From: Acestrorhynchus altus
Taxonomy: Eukaryota > Chordata > Actinopteri > Characiformes > Acestrorhynchidae
DNA: 64,000 nucleotides
Direction: 5' to 3'
NCBI GenBank assembly: GCA_034509495.1
Contig: CM067507.1
Span: 10,402,997 to 10,466,996 of the forward strand
Positions within the stretch are counted from its first letter, which is position 1. Each line of letters starts with the position of its first letter. The notes below the pieces were generated by a model. That model had not been told where the DNA came from. It saw nothing but the letters and a program-made list of their open reading frames with translations, and did not search any database. Positions 61,479-64,000 of this stretch are shown here, one piece after another. Position numbers and translations under genes: made by a program.

Positions 61479-61805
61479 CAAGTGTGAGTGAGTGTGAGAG
61501 GTTACTCTAACCTTTGCTGTTTGTTTCTTCCACGAATGAAAGGCTGTGGACGCGGCGCTCACGGCGTCCTGAGCCTCCCGAACCCCGCAGTCGGAGACCC
61601 GGGCCAGCTCCGCCCCGCTGGCGGGGTCCAGCACAGGAAAGGTGGACGAGGCGGACACCCAGCGGCCGCTGATGAAGCCCTGCGTCCGGAGCAGGTCAGC
61701 GGAGAGAGCGAGGCTGTAGCGGCGGCACTGCATGCTGGACAGGCCTGATCGGAGCTGTATCTGACGGAGTAAAGCGCGTCCGCTCACAAAACACACTCTG
61801 TCCAT
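54816..61805 (-). CDS. aldh5a1: Succinate-semialdehyde dehydrogenase, mitochondrial (10 coding exons)
   Basis: The enzyme oxidises succinate semialdehyde to succinate with NAD+, the last step of GABA breakdown in the mitochondrial matrix. Coding exons in transcript order: 61805-61512, 60940-60857, 58836-58666, 58569-58453, 58347-58204, 58073-57930, 57387-57229, 56406-56243, 56009-55951 and 55027-54816. All have GT-AG borders and matching phases; 1548 nt, 515 aa (human 535). The first roughly 45 residues are Arg-rich and non-acidic, as expected for a mitochondrial presequence. Motifs: TPWNFPSAMITRKVGAAL cofactor region, SFTGSTATGK, catalytic general-base Glu286 in SMELGG, nucleophile Cys320 in TCVCSN with the neighbouring Cys322 of the redox switch, and C-terminal GVKQSGLGREGSKYG. 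Human ITAESGKP reads ITAECGKP here. A polyadenylation signal lies at about 54668-54673. It is convergent with kiaa0319. The 3' end and exon borders are clear; the start is discussed with the upstream ORF. Confidence 0.96.
55329..55496. mobile_element. hAT-type MITE in aldh5a1 last intron
   Basis: The ends CAGTGGTCCACAAGCCCTGG and TTGGGAACTACTG are inverted. The flanks TTTTAGAG (55321-55328 and 55497-55504) are a perfect 8-bp target duplication. Confidence 0.88.
56490..56985. repeat. Interspersed repeat, copy 2, in an aldh5a1 intron
   Basis: CCTCCACCAAACTGGACAAT and GCAGGTTGGGTCCAAGGATT match the family at 52070-52385, followed by AGATTCATCAGACCAGATTC. Confidence 0.5.
59275..60610 (+). mobile_element. 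Tc1-like transposon in aldh5a1 intron 2
   Basis: Inverted ends CAGTGGGGAAATAAGTATTT and the inverse at 60580-60610 are flanked by TA on both sides (59273-59274, 60611-60612). Plus-strand transposase is present but broken by stops and frameshifts. Confidence 0.9.
61326..61476. repeat. (AAT)n and (ATT)n arms in aldh5a1 intron 1
   Basis: AAT runs at 61330-61380 and 61425-61445 face an (ATT)n run at 61448-61470, so a hairpin is possible about 40 bp inside the intron donor side. Confidence 0.8.
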
Positions 61806-61909
61806 TACAGCACAGTCTGGACTCGACTAACACTCAGACAGACCGATCAGAAAACACACTCTGTCCATTACAGCATAGTCTGGACTCAACACTCAGACAG
61901 ATCCAAACT
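61788..61909. repeat. 63-bp tandem duplication across the aldh5a1 start codon
   Basis: Unit 1 is 61788-61850 and unit 2 is 61851-61909. The units share the segment beginning AAAACACACTCTGTCCAT and the following ACAGC..AGTCTGGACTC and CACTCAGACAGA blocks. Unit 2 lacks 4 bases and has a few substitutions, so the duplication is fairly recent. Confidence 0.85.
61827..61868 (-). promoter_or_regulatory. Upstream ORF made by tandem duplication of the aldh5a1 start region
   Basis: A 63-bp block (61788-61850) that contains the aldh5a1 start codon is repeated immediately upstream (61851-61909, with a 4-bp gap). The repeat carries a second ATG followed by the same codons for MDRVCF, exactly 63 nt upstream and in frame. 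That copy runs for 13 codons and ends in TAG, 21 nt before the real ATG at 61805. If the mRNA starts upstream of 61868, this is a short upstream ORF that could lower translation. The presequence and full-length frame exist only from ATG 61805. Confidence 0.6.
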
Positions 61910-64000
61910 AAACGACACACTGCGACATGCAGAATACTGCTGCCTGTCCCCCGTCCTCTGTCCCTCCTCCCTGCAGATCTGTGGTGTTGACAATGTTTAC
62001 ACTGATCCGTGACACTCATTAGTGCCCCCTACAGCAGAGAAGGGAAATAGCGCTTCCTTTAATAGTGAACTAAACAGATGGACTTTTGATTTTCAACTTA
62101 ACACTGGGGGCTGCTAGTGATTAATAGAAATGCATTTAGCTCTTGCCACGGTGTATATCAAGGTGCAACATCTACCATCAGAAAAAAAGTTTGATTTTCA
62201 TGAGTGGTGTGCTTAAAGGAAACCCTTGCTGAAGAGAAAAAAACCCTAAAGACCAGTGCTGGAACAATGTACTTTGCACAGATGAATCCAAACTTTAATT
62301 ATTTGGGCACAGAAACAAGTGTCATGGTTCACGCTGCTTTACTGCAGCAGGGCCTAGAATCTTTATTGTATCAGAGGGGGCTTGAGGAAAACGCAAAACT
62401 ATATGTACAAAGACTGATGCATAAACATCACAGACTGGAATAAAGATTTTCTCACTCAATTCAATATTCTTTCAGCTATGTTGGTGGCTGGTAGAAGATC
62501 TAATTCTGGCTGGTAGAACATCTAATTGACAATTTCTATCAAAGGAGGAAATACCAGCTTTAAGTGCATGGGGTGTACTATTTTTTCCTAATAAAAAAAC
62601 TTAATTGCATTAATTAAAACTCTTAATTTTACCCCCTCTATATTTAATATGGTACAAATGAAGATCAAATGTCCATGTTTAAATATATAAGGTGTTTATG
62701 GAGTGTCCTAACTTTTTCTCATAACTACATCTAACTGCTTTACAAAACTGAAGCTAAATTGGTACACTTTACAACAGTCTACATTTACAGTAGGTTGGTC
62801 ATATTCAACTTGTTACAGTTTACATGAAGATATACATTCTGCATTGTTTGAGTTGGGAATTGATGGTGGCTTTCAACCCCAGTTGTGATTCTTGTGTGAT
62901 GATGCTGACAGAAAGGGACTCTGGAACAGATTAATGTGAAATTATTGGCATCATGTCTAATGCCAGTTGTGAGATAGGGGGTATAAATGCCCCCAGCTTT
63001 GAGCTTTGGAATAATGAATACTTATGGAACAAGTTGGTGAATTGGAGATTAAGTGGGGTGATCATCCAAAATTATGAACTCATTCATTCTTGTTAATGAA
63101 TGCCATTAAATCCTCAGAGCAACTCTCCAGAATCTAACAACGTCTGAAAACTATGAACAAGCAATATCCCAGTACTTTTAAGCACAGTGTGTATTAGTGA
63201 GGGAGCCGTTTGTTGTTGCAAAATCCCAGATAGCTTAATTCTATAAGATATCGGGAAATGTGCAAACAACCAATTGCTACATCACTTGTCTATCATATAT
63301 TTGGCTGTTTAGAATATATCGTTGTTGTTTTTTTAAGTCTTATTCTTTATATTTCTGTTGGCTATTATTGTGTTTGCACAATGTACAATGAAATTGAGCA
63401 AATATCTAAAGGTATTTTACAATGACAATAAAGGAACCTTATAATATCTATATAACATTTATTGGGTAAGAAAAAGTTATAGAATAATAAAAATGTTTCA
63501 TTTTAATGATTCAAGATTTTTCATACAGTGCACATCCTTACTGAGTTACGAACTCAGTGAATTACACTATACTGTCCTGTCAGACAAAGTCTTGCTTTTG
63601 TGGAACATAAAGAGAGAATACTGTTACTCTCAAAATGTTCTGCAGACAAAAGATTAAACACTGTTTGAGTTCATAAAATTTGGCCAAACAGAACAGATCA
63701 ATTTCACCTTTAAAAAAATTCACAAAATGTACATGGTGTCTATGATTCACATTACCGAGAGTTAAGCAGTCATTTCAAAACATCTGATCTATAAGTGTTG
63801 AGCAAGAGACTCAATCTCTATGAATTCAAAATAAAATAATGAAGCAGAAACATTTGTGTTTGCTTGTATCTCCTTCAAACATACACACAATGAAACAAAT
63901 GGTACTGTTTAAAAAAACAAAACAAAACAAAAAATAAATGGAAGTATGAACAGACAAGTATGAAAGTCAGAACATTACTGAAGATTTGTTTGACATGTGC
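61910..64000. other. aldh5a1 upstream flank, no other gene
   Basis: The proximal 130 bp is GC-richer (CCTGTCCCCCGTCCTCTG) and is the likely aldh5a1 promoter. Further out are decayed repeats, including 62850-63165 and a CAATGACAATAAAGG tail near 63420. No coding exon of a fourth gene was recognised. Confidence 0.5.
62850..63165. repeat. Diverged relative of the 50.8-kb MITE
   Basis: Shared blocks include GGGGTGATCATCCAAAAT, ACTCATT..TTGT..TGAATGC and ATCCTCAGAGCAACTCTCC. The ends are decayed. Confidence 0.5.

Overview
This is vertebrate, almost certainly teleost, nuclear DNA. Genes are split into short exons with GT-AG introns, the sequence is AT-rich, and it is full of Tc1/mariner-like, hAT-like, LTR and LINE remnants plus long microsatellites of kinds common in fish. 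An ostariophysan (catfish or characin type) genome fits the repeat mix, but the species cannot be fixed from the sequence alone. No bacterial-style operon, CRISPR array, rRNA or tRNA gene was seen.

Three protein-coding genes were found, and every exon joint was checked by eye for splice signals and reading phase. tdp2 (minus strand, 26806-31979, 6 coding exons, 411 aa) encodes tyrosyl-DNA phosphodiesterase 2. kiaa0319 (plus strand, 34508-50750, 20 coding exons, 1042 aa in the preferred model) encodes the PKD-domain type I membrane protein linked to dyslexia in humans. aldh5a1 (minus strand, 54816-61805, 10 coding exons, 515 aa) encodes mitochondrial succinate-semialdehyde dehydrogenase. The same three genes are neighbours in human 6p22, so this is conserved vertebrate microsynteny. 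They do not form a pathway. tdp2 and kiaa0319 are divergent across about 2.5 kb of repeat-rich, CpG-containing DNA; kiaa0319 and aldh5a1 are convergent.

Layout: 1-26.8 kb is gene-poor and made of transposon remains. These include a Tc1-like element (923-2380), a second deleted Tc1-like copy (2569-3694), a 13-bp minisatellite split by nested insertions (5.4-7.1 kb), a decayed Ty3/Gypsy retrotransposon (about 8.87-11.6 kb), an antisense LINE fragment (12.2-13.05 kb), solo LTRs with 5-bp target duplications, and a recently duplicated 240-bp block (18.8 and 21.1 kb). 26.8-32 kb is tdp2. 32-34.5 kb is the divergent promoter region with a minisatellite, trinucleotide arms and two interferon-response-like motifs. 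34.5-51.8 kb is kiaa0319. 52-54.7 kb is repeats. 54.7-61.9 kb is aldh5a1. 62-64 kb has no gene.

I found no clear new biological system. The points most worth checking are: two ISRE-type motifs between tdp2 and kiaa0319; a tdp2 product with a lysine-rich N-terminus where the UBA-like domain is expected; a tandem duplication of the aldh5a1 start region that makes an in-frame upstream ORF; and two long direct repeats flanking the large second coding exon of kiaa0319.
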